Below, one piece after another: positions 34,037 to 45,904 of a stretch of DNA of 64,000 nucleotides. The DNA lies in NCBI GenBank assembly GCA_020284085.1, contig JACEVL010000129.1, positions 1,200,106-1,264,105 of the forward strand, read 5' to 3'. The notes under the pieces are model-generated. The model was not told the DNA's origin, searched no databases, and was given only the letters and a program-made list of their open reading frames with translations. Position 1 is the stretch's first letter, and each line of letters starts with the position of its first letter. This stretch comes from Aporrectodea caliginosa (taxonomy: Eukaryota; Annelida; Clitellata; Crassiclitellata; Lumbricidae). The position numbers were made by a program, and so were the translations under genes.

Positions 34037-34318
34037 TTATATGTGATTAATTACCTTAGCAAAATTCAGTCTATTGTAGATTACAACTAAGATTGGCTTG
34101 CTCACACCCATAGTGCCGATTTGGGCAATAGCTGCCTGAAACCATAGTGGCCAATGGGAAGACGGTCCAAGACAAACAGTGTAATGCTCACCACCATGCA
34201 CGCTGTGCTTTGAAAGGCCAAACCCATTTGCAGTCTCTGGGCGGATGGACAAAGACAATCCCAAAGTACAGTCAATGCAAATTATGCAAGACACACCCCA
34301 TCCCAACAGACACCCCAT
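34037..34318 (-). other. Open frame of unknown origin (93 codons)
   Basis: The minus frame contains FGLSKHSVHGGEHYTVCLGP and LWFQAAIAQIGTMGVSKPI. Its composition looks protein-like rather than repetitive, but I recognise no family and see no clear splice sites. The plus strand over 34147-34380 is also open. It may be an exon relic or part of an unrecognised element. Confidence 0.25.
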
Positions 34319-35184
34319 CTGCTACTGATGCTGGTTATTGTTCAAGTCTAAAAGCCACATCGGCGCTAGTAGCATTTTAATAGCGTGCCTAGATGCATTT
34401 TATAAGAGCAGAATCCAATCATAAGGCAGGGCTTCCAAAAGATTTGCGCCATATAATTTCATTAACATTCAATTCCAAACGACTTTCAGAAATTATGCCT
34501 ACGCCTTTGATTGTAAAATTGGACCTATAAAGGAGAGGAGGCCGAGACCAGTCTGTTTATGCATAGACTGAGAAAGACGTAATCGCTTTGTTCGCGATTA
34601 GGAACTTACAACTTATCACTAATAATATTAGTTAGGCCTATGCCTAGTAGAAGACGCTAACTCCCAGCTTCGTAACGCGTACGCTCAAAAGCTTCCATAT
34701 GTTACAACAACGAACAAATGAATGACTTTAACATCAAACTCCGATGACAATGCTGGTCATTTTGGGGATAACATAGAACCGCACCGGCCTACGACGTCGA
34801 TAAGCGACGTACGAGGGTCATCTGGTTAATACGATAAACTACCGGTATAGTCCATTGCTGGCAGAACACATCCCCAGGGTGGAAGATGTACGACGGACAA
34901 ATGCACTTTTGACCGTGTACGAAGGGTGAACCGCAGCAATCCATTCAAACAAGGACATGACGGTAGACACGCACACACACGCACCCACACAAACACAAAC
35001 ACGCACACACACGCGCACTTAGACAGATGGTCAAGCATATGCAGACATATAGGCCTACAAAGGTACGCGTCATCTGCCCTATGCGCCAGTAAGCGAGTGG
35101 AATCTGTAGCATGAATGTATAAAGTAAGCTTATGAGCATATGTTTGCAACTTTACTAAATAATGCGATAGCTACGAAAGAAATT

Positions 35185-35240
35185 TACATAGCGCCCATTA
35201 GAGATATCTACTCAGAAGCTCTCCTAACACAACCCAGGCC
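35185..35240 (-). mobile_element. CR1/L2-like LINE 3' tail
   Basis: TAGCGCCCATTAGAGATATC then TACTCAGAAGCTCTCC is the reverse complement of the tail also seen at 8900-8945 and 60240-60300. Confidence 0.55.
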
Positions 35241-35399
35241 GAAAACAATAGCTTTCAGATAGGTATAATATGTGTATAAAAATTTCATAAGTAGGACATG
35301 GGGCTAAAGAGGAAGGTCGAAGCCTCTATTTTGTGCACAAGTGCGTGCAAAGCAGGGCCGTCAAAATTTGACGACAAATCTCGTGCTGATAAGCGGGCA

Positions 35400-36475
35400 T
35401 TGGCGAAAGAGACCAAAGGCCCCGAATGAGATCATTGAGATGCACGGTCTCCCAGCCTGGTTTCTAAGACTAACGGCCCCCGGCTACTCTGGAATACTAA
35501 CAACTGTAATTACCCAATTATTAACACTTTCCTTTGTTCCTAACCAATGGAAAACTGCCATAATCCGCCCAAAGCCTAAATCTCCCCACCCATCCCAACC
35601 ATCAGATTTCCGTCCAATCTCGGTCCTTCCAGTACTATCTAGACTCGTTGAACGCATAGTTGTTCACGCTTATATCTATCCCAGCTTTGAACATCTGCCT
35701 AAACACATATCCCTTCAGGATCAGTATGCCTTCAAGCCCACCGGTTCTACCACCGCTGCAATCATTTCCATCATACAGTATGCCACTGACCTTCTTAAAA
35801 CCGATGACCATGTAGTGAAAATATCAATGGACTTTTCTAAAGCTTTTGACTCTATCAGTCACTCTGCAATAACCCAATTACTATCATCTCTCTACCTTCC
35901 GGACTACATCTACAATCAACTACCTAAACGGAAGAAAGCATTACACCATCTACAAAGGTCAAAAGTGGCTCTGCTTCAATCTTCGCCCTTAAAACACTCA
36001 AAAACCATGGTTCATCTGAAGATTCTCTACAACTGATCACCCGCGCAACCATCATAGCCAGAACAATGTATGCTTCCCCGCCTGGTGGGGTCTGGCGAGC
36101 GAAAAGGACAAATCCCGCATAGAACGTCTGAATAACAGATTAAAACGCTCTGGTTTTATTCAGTCAGATTCCCCTTCTGCGAATGTTCTTGCTAATAAAG
36201 CATACACTTCACTCTTTAAAGCCGTTCTCTTAAATGAGAATCATTCACTCAGATGCCTTTTTCCTAACCAACATTTTACGCCCTCTTTTGTTAGGGTCAG
36301 ACCACATAACTTTAACCTTCCTGACAAAGACTCACGAAATTTTATATCTCGTATGTTATTCCTGAACTCTTACTAAGCTATTATAACTTCATACTATAAT
36401 TTCTAGATGTATTTTTTTCTATGTACACCTACAGCGTTATGTCTGTTGTTATCACAATAAACGAATATATGATGA
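35400..36475 (+). pseudogene. Non-LTR retrotransposon reverse transcriptase remnant
   Basis: Reads DFRPISVLPVLSRLVERIVV, DQYAFKPTGSTTAAIISIIQ and ISMDFSKAFDSISHSAI. After a large internal deletion the C-terminal part appears in broken frames (LHHLQRSKVALL, GERKGQ, RPHNFNLPDKDSRNFISRML). It ends with CAATAAACGAATATATGATG. The DD-box region is deleted. Fragments of the same family lie at 44376-44720 and 55615-55950. Confidence 0.85.
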
Positions 36476-36924
36476 TGATGGGTTTCGAGGAAAGGGATGT
36501 CTCTTAATAGCTGTACATGTATCTACTATGCCATTTTTGGCATGGTATTACGTGCATAATGGGCAACCATTTGAAATCAGTGCTTAATACTCCTAGACTT
36601 ATCCTAATTCATCGTAATCATCTAATTATATTCTTTGTACGCTCATACCTAAATCGAGAACGGTCCCTGGTGAACGAGCTTTTCCGTTGCTGAGCCTACT
36701 TTTTGGGAACACTATTCCTGCGTTTGTGCATTATGCTCCTTCGCTTGTGCCATTTCGCTCTCAACGGAAAACTTGCGGACCTATCTTCTGCGTGTTCACC
36801 GTATCACGACCTGGTTTTGGCTCGCCATCCGTTAATGCCCTGTGCATTGGACACCAGCACAGTAAAGCGCTTCTGAATCGTTGCTTCGAGTCATCGAATG
36901 CTTACGAATTACGGCACTCAAATC

Positions 36925-37186
<262 letters not shown>

Positions 37187-37439
37187 AAGTTTGTGCACAT
37201 AATGCAGCACCTTGACTATGGAACCTTGACTGGAACGATAGCTCTGTCCTAAATTTGAACTCCGGTCCCCCACCAATCATAGCTTCGTTCATTCACCATC
37301 AATCATATTATGTCGAGTTATATTGGGCTATGTATTTTCGATAACTAAAGTAACGTCACGAGACCTAAAGGCACTGGCGAAGTTATTGGGGATTCTCGAC
37401 TAGAATAGAATGTTTCCTTTATTATGAATGGGAAAACTT

Positions 37440-37690
37440 CTGTCTATGCCATCTACTGAACCCATGTTATTGGACGTACTTGGGTGTCTCCAACTAGCGG
37501 GATGTCAATCCCTTATGAGCCACCCATTGCTCCCGTTAGCTACTCCTCTTTAGTCGCTCGCAATTTAACTGTTATGTGTCATTGTAATACCGCTCTTATT
37601 ACAATTACGTTGTTACTGATTGTCACAAATGTATTCTTTTGAGTTGTTGTTACCGGTTGCAATAAAAAATATTGATTGATTGATTGATAT
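37440..37690 (+). mobile_element. CR1-like LINE 3' UTR
   Basis: Contains CCAACTAGCGGGATGTCAAT followed by CCCTTATGAGCC and ends CAATAAAAAATATTGATTGA. The CAACTAGCGGGA motif recurs in the 3' UTRs near 48450 and 50605. Confidence 0.7.
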
Positions 37691-37930
37691 TCGATGTGTT
37701 CAATTCGATCGTCGGTAATTTCTGCTGCCATAATAGCTTAAAATTAATGGACAGCAATTGCGACAGGGATGTGAAGCAGAGCATAGACAAATACTGCATT
37801 TCGGAGACTCGCCATTGATCTGGAAGAACAACTGATGCAGTATGAACATCAATTCGTCTTTATGAAGCCATGGTGATAGGGAGCAGAAACGAGGCCATCG
37901 ACCGTAGCAAACAGAAGAAAAACTCAAGAT
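37690..37930 (+). pseudogene. RTE-type LINE fragment, inverted partner
   Basis: Matches the reverse complement of 38865-39100 (AACTGATGCAGTATGAACAT, ACGAGGCCATCGACCGTAGC), giving an inverted pair about 1.2 kb apart. Confidence 0.75.
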
Positions 37931-38419
37931 AAGTAGTTGCCTTCAGCTAGTCAGTTCCTCATCGACTTCGGAGCCGGAGCCTTCTGATGCAAAGCTGATT
38001 CTTTGGAGCTTAAGAGATTTGTTCCAGGTAAAAATGAGTCAAGTTGTGTTGAGTCGAGTAGCAATGACAGACAGAATGATGTAGTGACCAACTGGACATC
38101 CGTCGAGCGTACAAAAGCTATCAGACCCGCATGTCTGATCACTCTAGTGCTAGAGTAAATTTTAATATATCCTAAGTTCTTTTAGCTGCCATAATAATCG
38201 AAGATCTCATAATCGTCAACTCATTGTGCTCTCGAACATTCTCGTACGAAATCAGAAGATTTGTTCCCAATTTAATCGTTGGACATTCATAAGCAGAATG
38301 ATAATTAACACAACAATATCAAACCTAGCAGGCACTTCATAACCCTAGTCTATCTAACACAAACAATGGGTAGACAAGGATATCTTACATATTATTTATC
38401 ACCACGTAAGCTTTACATT

Positions 38420-39600
38420 GAAGCCTAAAGTCCCACCTCTTCAGGAGATCTTGCCCCATTTAAACTTGTCCACCGCCTGTCTCATTGCCTTCGTCCATGA
38501 TATCTCCAGACATCTCCGATCATTGCTGATGGTTTCAAGGCCAGTTTCTGCTCGGTCTACCACTTCCTATTTTAGTCTCCGGACTCCAATTCATCGCTTG
38601 CTTGGTTCTCCTGTATTTGTCTATATACGAATCACATGACTGGTCCATTTTAGTCTTTGCTTTCTGATGACATTCTCAAAATCACTTTGCCCTACAAATT
38701 GTCTTGATTCGATGTTTTATATACAAAAATTCATATCTCAGATGAGCTGCCTCCAGTTTTCTGACCATATTCTCAAATTCGACTAGTCCTGTTTTGGTTG
38801 TTGTTTTTGTTCGATATTTTATATATGTGAACAAATTTTCTTCATCTGCCTCAAGTCTTCTGTTTGCTACGGTCGATGGCCTCGTTTCTCCTCCCTATCA
38901 CCATGGCTTCATATAATAGACGAATTGATGTTCATACTGCATCAGTTGTTCTTCCAGATCAATGGCGAGTCTCCGAAATGCAGTAGCCTATTTGTCTAAC
39001 TTCTAAGCTTTTCTTCACATCCCTTTCGCAATTGCTGTCCATTGATATTAAGCTACCCTGGCAGCAGAAATTAACGACGATCGAATTGAACACATCCAAT
39101 ATGTTCTCGTCAACGTCGTTTCATTTGCCAATCATCATAATCTTATTCTTGGCTGGCAGTAGGTGAATGAATCACACTGATGGTCAATCTGCCTCTTTAA
39201 TATACACTGTCTAACAGTGTGATGTTATTCTCAAATTCCAGATGTCTTAACCGATCACCATTCAACCATTTCAGTCAAATACCACCGCTCCTTTTCTCTT
39301 CTGTCATCGTCCAATCCACAACCAAGGCTAAAATTATCGGCGACGAAACCAATCCAAGACGCACCACAGTTAGGATCTGAAACCACTCACTCATCTGTTC
39401 TCCATTTTTTAGCGCACTTATTATACTGCCAACATAATTATAAAGTCCTGGTGATATCAATTCATATTTGACTGTCTTTTTTGGAATTTTATTGCTGTTC
39501 ATTATCGTCTGCAGCGACTCCTTGTATACGCTGTCACATGCTTTTTTGAAGTGAACGAAGTTAATCAGTAGGTAGTTCCTAGATATGTTTCAAGTACTTA
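38420..39600 (-). pseudogene. RTE-type LINE reverse transcriptase remnant
   Basis: Minus strand reads YNYVGSIISALKNGEQMSEW, LALVVDWTMTEEKRSGGI, and ENITLL-like sequence where the DD box should be. Further on come MVIGRRNEAIDRSKQK and KRWIGVRRLK..RAETGLETISNDRRC. These are the order and spacing of an RTE-type palm, thumb and C-terminus. Stops and frameshifts are many. Confidence 0.78.
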
Positions 39601-39654
39601 GGTTTGAGTCAATTTCAGAAAAAAGATGCAGTGCTATGTAAAGAGTATAATGTG

Positions 39655-39900
39655 CAGTGGCGTACCGAAGGGGACAGGGGGACGAGTCGCCCCGGGTGGC
39701 ACTTGTGACGGGGCGGCAAAATAGGGTTGAAGAAAATTTAAAAAAAGGATTGAATGTTGGATGAAAATGAAAAGTAGAATAGAGGAAAAGGTAGAAAAAG
39801 AAGGAAAGAAAGAAAGAAAGGAAGAACCCGTCACTTTGGTAAGTCGGCTTGGCTTCCGATGCCGCCTCTAAGCCTCTGTTAGGGGCGGCATCACTCTGAC
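39655..39900. mobile_element. DNA-element fragment with purine-rich body
   Basis: Starts CAGTGGCGTACCGAAGGGG and ends near GGGGCGGCATCACTCTGAC, with an AAAGAAAGAAAG run between. The ends resemble small hAT-like elements, but I find no exact inverted repeat or target duplication. Confidence 0.35.
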
Positions 39901-40464
39901 AGGTCTACGTTAAACACTTAATATAATTGTAGAAAAGGAAGCAGTTTCTTTGTAATGTTCACTAAATATGAGCATATTTTATTATCATCCATAATCCAAA
40001 TAATCCAGTAAACAAAATGCATCGCTTAATTTGATTTTTATAAAAGTGAAACTTCTACTTGGCCCCGTAGGCTATGTTTGCACTGTCACTGTGCAGCGGA
40101 ATAACGGTCATTAATAATCTTTGAAGAATGTAGAGCAGCAGTGCCGCGTCTTGCCTTTTATATAGGCCTAACGGACACGATCATTACTGTACGATGCTTC
40201 CGCGAAATTATCACATAGGACCTAAACAAAATTTTAAAAATCATAAAGAGTATTGTTTTTCGTAAATAAAAATTGGTGTCTGTCTTTAATTCATTCATTT
40301 CCAATTGATGGTTCCATTTTTTCGCACATGTTTTTTTAAACTGTAACCAATGAGATAATAACTTTGAGTTTTACTGTGAGACACTATAATTGCTAATTAC
40401 TAGTTCTTCTCGGCCCACTCGTATATAATTAACTACAGACACTCGCAATATTTATTCAATCACT

Positions 40465-40515
40465 GAAACTTGATATAGCGCCCCTTCAAGATATCTACTC
40501 AACTCATTCATTCAT
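40465..40515 (-). mobile_element. CR1/L2-like LINE 3' tail
   Basis: GATATAGCGCCCCTTCAAGA then TATCTACTCA is the reverse complement of the tail at 8900-8945, followed by CATT repeats. Confidence 0.6.
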
Positions 40516-40551
40516 TACGGATGAAAATGAGTATGAGGCTTAACTAAGTGC

Positions 40552-42058
40552 AGGGCCGGATTTAAGCATGGGCTCCACGGGCTCCAGCCCAGGGGCCCCA
40601 CCACTTATGGGCCCCCACCAGTTGCAATTTTATTTTTTGCCCCTTCACTGCGTGTGCTATCTGACTCAGGGAGAGATTCTATGAGTGACTAGTGAGTGGA
40701 TCTGAATCAAAGTGGTCGGCTTCTGAATGATCACTGTACTATACAATCATGATTTTGAAATATCCCGTTAATATTGTTCACGACTTAAGCGTGGCATCTG
40801 CAGCTGTTGACAGATCGTCTTACTTTCAACTCAAGCCGAGGTCGTCTAGTGGGCAGATGTAGGCAGATACATCATGGAAATATCTCATGTATCATACATG
40901 AGATCGTCCCAGGCTCGGTCCCCATGCAGCAGACAGCGAACGGATCGAGAACCTATGCACAAGCCAGCATCCTGAGCTCCACCCCGCAACAGCATCTTGT
41001 TTCAGGGTGAGAGGCTGGGAGAAAGTGGGTATTCTGTCTAAGCTACAGCATTCCGTTCCGGTGGTGCTTTTGACCTTTGATGACCCAAAGTGTTCGACTG
41101 TAGCAGTGTCGAACACAGCTGTATGCTATAATTTCTGTGCTGGTAGTGGCTTTGAGACATGCAGTCCTATAGGATTCTAAATTTATGTATGCATTGTATC
41201 AGTCCATACAACACAGTTTGAGTTTGCAAATCAGTATTACTTAATATAATTCGAAGAGTCTTAAGTAATTTCCGCTGACATGAACCGAATTGGAGATCGG
41301 CATAAGGGCAATAATCGGCCTAGTGGCTCTCAAAAACGCAAGTTAAGTAAAGATAAAGCTTTTCAAAATGAGAAGGTTCTTGCAGACACTTCGTATTACT
41401 GCTTTCCTTCAAGCAACAGCTATAAGTACATCTGCTGTCACCTTGGATGATGGTCAAAATGCATCTTTATCGGAACCTGGTGTCATTGGTGATGCTGTAG
41501 TAGTTTTCTACCCGTCATCGATCAATTCACAACCGAGTTGTCAAAAAGGCTAGCATCATACGAACAAGGTTTGGTTTTCTGTCTCGGCTTGAATCATGTA
41601 GTGACGAAGAAATACACAACTCAGCAAAAAATCTTGTAGCAATATATGGCGATGATCTCGATGAAAGCCTTGGCAATGAGCTCGTGCAGTTTTCTTATTT
41701 TGTCAAAATGTTTGAAGACGAGACAGGTAGCGCAGGCCTCAGCATAAGTCAGGAGCAATTCATGTACCAATAATAATGCTTGACAAAGGTGTTGAAAGTT
41801 CATTTCCAAATGTGGAAATTATGCTAAGAATGTACTTGGTGGTCGTGGTCACAAATTGTAGTGCTGAACGCTCATTTTCTAAGATGAAGATAATTAAGAA
41901 CAGGCTTCGCACAAGCATGACACACGATAGACTTATCCATCTTGCAGTGTTGAGCATAGAGAGTGATATTCTACGCCAACTGGATTTTAAGCAGTTTATT
42001 CATGACTTTGCCAACAGAAAAGTGCGTCAAGTCTCTATTGGGCCCATTCAAATTTAGA
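40552..42058 (+). pseudogene. Internally deleted hAT transposon with N- and C-terminal transposase pieces
   Basis: The left end is hAT-like (CAGGGCCGGATTTAAGCATG). An N-terminal piece at 41281-41400 (SGSQKRKLSKDKAFQNEKVL) is followed, after loss of the catalytic middle, by ELSKRLASYEQG, GNELVQFSYFVKMF and the dimerisation domain SFPNVEIMLRMYLVVVVTN, SAERSFSKMKIIKNRLRTSM at 41776-42058. This C-terminal domain is diagnostic of hAT transposases. Frameshifts break the middle. A right end is not recognised. Confidence 0.85.
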
Positions 42059-42232
42059 TCTAAGTGTAGGCCTAACTGAGCTAATGACTCAAGCTGTTTT
42101 TAGTTTGGAGCTTCCGCTTATCACTATGTTTACTTTCTTTCTTTCTTTGTCTGTATCAGTGACTTCTATTAAAAGTTGCATAAGAAGTTTAAACTTATCT
42201 GTTTGTCTTGTATTTGAGAAATTATTTAATAC

Positions 42233-42235
<3 letters not shown>

Positions 42236-42302
<67 letters not shown>
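42236..42302. repeat. (AAT)n microsatellite
   Basis: About 22 AAT units. Confidence 0.95.
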
Positions 42303-42303
<1 letters not shown>

Positions 42304-42969
42304 CTTTGTTTAATATTGTCAAACTCACAAGAACGCAGTATGATAACAATTCATAGTATGAACAGATGATGGCAAGTTATTACAGGAATCGAATTTAACT
42401 GTTTGGCAGCCATGCAAGGCGCCCATCACGTCCTACTGCTCATTTTCTCAGCGCCACTTGGCGAATGAAAAGGCTGTGTCGACCTTAGGGATGGTAGCGG
42501 AAAGCGATCCCTCGTCCGTTGCCTCGTCCAGAGTGCTACCATTACCCTAAACCCCTCCCCTATTAATTTTATAGAAGACACTTCATTTATCAGCAAAATG
42601 ATCTTCCCAATTTGTTCATATGAATTTTAAAAACATCAGTGAACAACAAGTCAACAATTTAAACGTTGTCTTTAGCAACTTTGCATGAAGGAGTCAGTAT
42701 TAAGATATGTCATATCTGTTGGTATGGGGTTGTGTACAGCTCCTGGCTGTAACAGTAGGCGTAATGTAATATAACCAGTAATACGTTGGTATGGGCTGAG
42801 GTAGGTGCCTAGACCGATGGCAGAAGCTCCCCGCGGTCTACCATTTCCAGTCGTAAACCGTTGACCGTCGGATCAGTTATTGGTACGGCGCCACCCGGTC
42901 GTAACTTTGACCCGCGGCCGACCTATCGATAATTGAATCCACGTCAGCCCTGTTGAAAAGTCGACAAAC

Positions 42970-43062
42970 CGGGCGCCCGACTCGGAAGCTTTAATTATCA
43001 CTACCAGATTGCGCGTCGACGGACTCGGAAGTTTGATTATCACTACCAGATGGAGTGTCGAG
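42970..43062. repeat. Two-copy tandem repeat, about 43 bp
   Basis: GACTCGGAAGCTTTAATTAT and CACTACCAGATTG are repeated once with small changes. No further context is recognised in 42310-43800, apart from a TA run near 43160. Confidence 0.65.
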
Positions 43063-43869
43063 TGACTTAGAACCTGAGCCTAGAGGCCCGTATAATTATG
43101 TAAGTATGAATATTCGAGTACGAGGAACTTCGTACGTGGTGGCCAATGCGTTAAGCATAGATATATATATATATACATGTATATATTTATATACTGGGCT
43201 GAGGCATGCATCTGATTGGATAGGAACTATAAGGCAGCCCCGTTGTAAGCGCCAGAATGTATATTTCCTATAGTAAGAGATGTGGGCCAGGCCTTGAAAA
43301 GGAAAGAGAGTTAGATATACGAGAATGCAGACAGAAAATAAGTCAGTTCTCAATTGGCAGTCGGACGGAAAGGCTGAAATGGAACTCAGGAGCAATGCAG
43401 AGCGAACCGCGTCTACCCCAGGGATCGAATCTAGAGTACTGCAGACGGTTCCCAGCTCCAGACGCTATGGAGAGATGTGTCTTCAACCGTACCTCGAGCA
43501 TTTATACCTAGATTAGGAATCGATAATAAGTCCCGGACGACAAGAATCGAATGACGACGCCACTGACAACCAGAACGATGTACGCGCTATCAACAAAGGG
43601 AAACGAATCAGATATGTCTAGCGAAGGGAAGGAAACTCCTGAGCCAGGTCTGTGAAACACCCTATAGATTCGCCCGTTAATCTGTAACTCTTAAAGATGC
43701 AGAAATAAAGAGCCCCGGTACCCTATGCCCATTTGGATAAGACTAGTGACATTTAGGTACTTGTCGAAGGTTCGTGCGCATGAATGTATGTCAAATGATT
43801 GCATAATAATTGTATCTGACAATAGTAATTAGATTGTGCTTTTACTCTGTGCGAATAAATACTCAGAAA

Positions 43870-44157
43870 ATGTCAGAGAGTCCTTTAAATGTAGGATTAG
43901 CTGTAGAGGAAGAGCCTAGAGCTAGATCAAGCGTGTCCCCCGGCGATATGGCTAACATTCTGGAAGCCGTAATGTCTAAACTATCAGACATAGCATCAGC
44001 CCAGGCATCTTTGGTTACTGCTCAGACTTCAATGGCTGCCCACCAGTCATCTTTAGCATCTACCCAAGCGTCCCTAATGAATACCCAAGAGAGCCTTGCA
44101 TCTTACCAAATTAATATGTCCGAGCAAATGTCTGACATAAGCAACCATCAAGCCGAT
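43870..44157 (+). other. Truncated open frame, coiled-coil-like, possible retroelement gag N-terminus
   Basis: From MSESPLNVGLAVEEEPRARS the frame runs through repeated Ala/Ser/Gln heptads (SAQASLVTAQTSMAAHQSSL, ASTQASLMNTQESLASYQIN) and is cut after SNHQADL by a LINE 3' end. Clean composition and an undisturbed frame suggest a real protein relic. A gag-like N-terminal coiled coil is my inference only; I see no LTR, primer-binding site or polymerase. Confidence 0.4.
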
Positions 44158-44375
44158 TTGTTCCTTCTCTTCTCCTCACTGCTTCCTCGCCATTTCAACT
44201 CTAAGCATCATCCACCTTAGCCGTCTGACTGTCTGCCTGCCTGACTCTCTAGTTTTGACCCCCTGCCTATCGATTCTGTTTTGGTTAAGCGCCTGTGAAC
44301 CTGATGGTTCCCATTGACTTCGCTTTTTGTGGGCGCTGTAGAAATATCGAGTTTACGATTACGATTACGATTCTA
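44158..44375 (+). mobile_element. L2-like LINE 3' end
   Basis: Repeats the last part of the LINE at 13700-15420 almost word for word (CATCCACCTTAGCCGTCTGA, GATTCTGTTTTGGTTAAGCG). It ends in a GATTAC repeat tail. Confidence 0.88.
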
Positions 44376-44720
44376 AGATCCAAGAACGGCCCGTGGCGGC
44401 CATAAGCTGAAAGGACTAGGTGATGATCTTCCAAAAGTTACTCCGGGCCTCACCAGGGTAAGGCACACGAAGATCGTAGGTTTCACGATGTCAGAACAAT
44501 TCAACTTGGACACGCATGTTAACAACATCATCATTAAGGCTAGGCAGTCGATGTATGCCCTCCGCGTTCTAACAGCACATGGATTAGTGGGCCAATCTCT
44601 GAGTGATGTAACAAATGCAACCATTTGTCACACGGATGCTTTGTACTTAATTTCTTTCTTCTATTTGATGAACTATGTACACAAAAATGCGGTTAGCAGT
44701 TGGTTTTTTCAATAAAGGAT
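44376..44720 (+). pseudogene. Non-LTR reverse transcriptase fragment
   Basis: Reads MSEQFNLDTHVNNIIIKARQ, SMYALRVLTAHGLVGQSLSD and VTNATI, the region after the DD box in the 35400-36475 LINE family. It ends with CAATAAAGGATATACTTGC. Confidence 0.7.
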
Positions 44721-45559
44721 ATACTTGCTTACTTAACTGATATCACGGTCCTTTCTTAGGAAGGGAGGCCCTTAGTGGTACATGCTACACAACTGGTATT
44801 TTGTGAAACGCCAACGATCGTCGTCTTTGCTTACGCAGAGAATACCTTCATGCTAAGCGTTGAATTTCAATAACAGCACTCTAAACTTAGACTATGTCTG
44901 GCCTAAGACGAGTGTCGGCGTCCCTTTGATCTAGAGGCGTCCTACGGTCAATTAAAATTTCATAGATAAACCGAACAACTTAAATACAAAACTATCACGT
45001 GTTTTCTATTATTGTTATTTAGATAGGCTAAGGCTACTATTATTAAAACAGCGTATATACAAGCAGGCTCTTGTAGAGCTGGTTATAGGCCCAGACCAGT
45101 TGAAAAATGTAGGGCCCATTAATTTCAAACCGCTCATTAAGTATTTTGGTAATCAATCAGTGCTCAATCAATCAATAAATCAATATTCTTTTAATTCAGT
45201 AAATTCAGTTGTAATGAACGCAACTGGTTACAAGTAGCCTAACACCAAATAAGCTGTAGAGCCGAGCTTGAGTTAGTTATTGAAGACAATTACAAGGTAT
45301 TAGGAGACAATAATATATACCTTTGAACAAGACTCGCGGAATGTAGTTCCGCTTATTCTTGGTGGGGAGGGTGAAATTGTGCATTCTTGGACGTGCTAAC
45401 TACATATGATGATATGATTTCTGTACAATACATGTAGGCCTACTTTACATTATCGTATATGAATATGATGTAATTACAATTTACCAGTAGCAGAGCAGAA
45501 TATAAGAACTAGAACGATTTCTGCATTCGGAATGTCAGAACATCAGATCAGAAGTGGTC

Positions 45560-45765
45560 ATCACTTCTTAACATTCAGAAATGCTTTACGAGCTTTACTT
45601 TGGGCAAATTCATTAATAACATCAGAGAAATCCAGCAAGTTGCTTTGCCACTATTGATGTTCAAAGTTGCTAATCCTTTCAAACGTTCGTTTTAAGACAT
45701 TGAAGCTCCTCTCCTTAGAGGTCATGGCCTGTTGCTGGCAACGAAAGAAAATGCGCAACGCTATG
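45560..45765 (-). pseudogene. hAT transposase C-terminal relic
   Basis: Minus strand reads KERSFNVLKR followed, after disturbed frame, by DVINEFAQSKARKAFLN. These resemble the AERSFSxLKRIK and IIxDFAxRKAR blocks of hAT dimerisation domains. It is highly decayed. Confidence 0.45.
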
Positions 45766-45904
45766 AGGGCATTAATTTTGGGAAAACATTGCCCAATCTC
45801 AAATATTTGACCGTAAAATTATGTTCTTCAGTAACACAGTATCGACTTTCAAATCAACAGCAAAGTGAATACTTGCAATGGTGTATTTTATCAGTAATGA
45901 CAAG

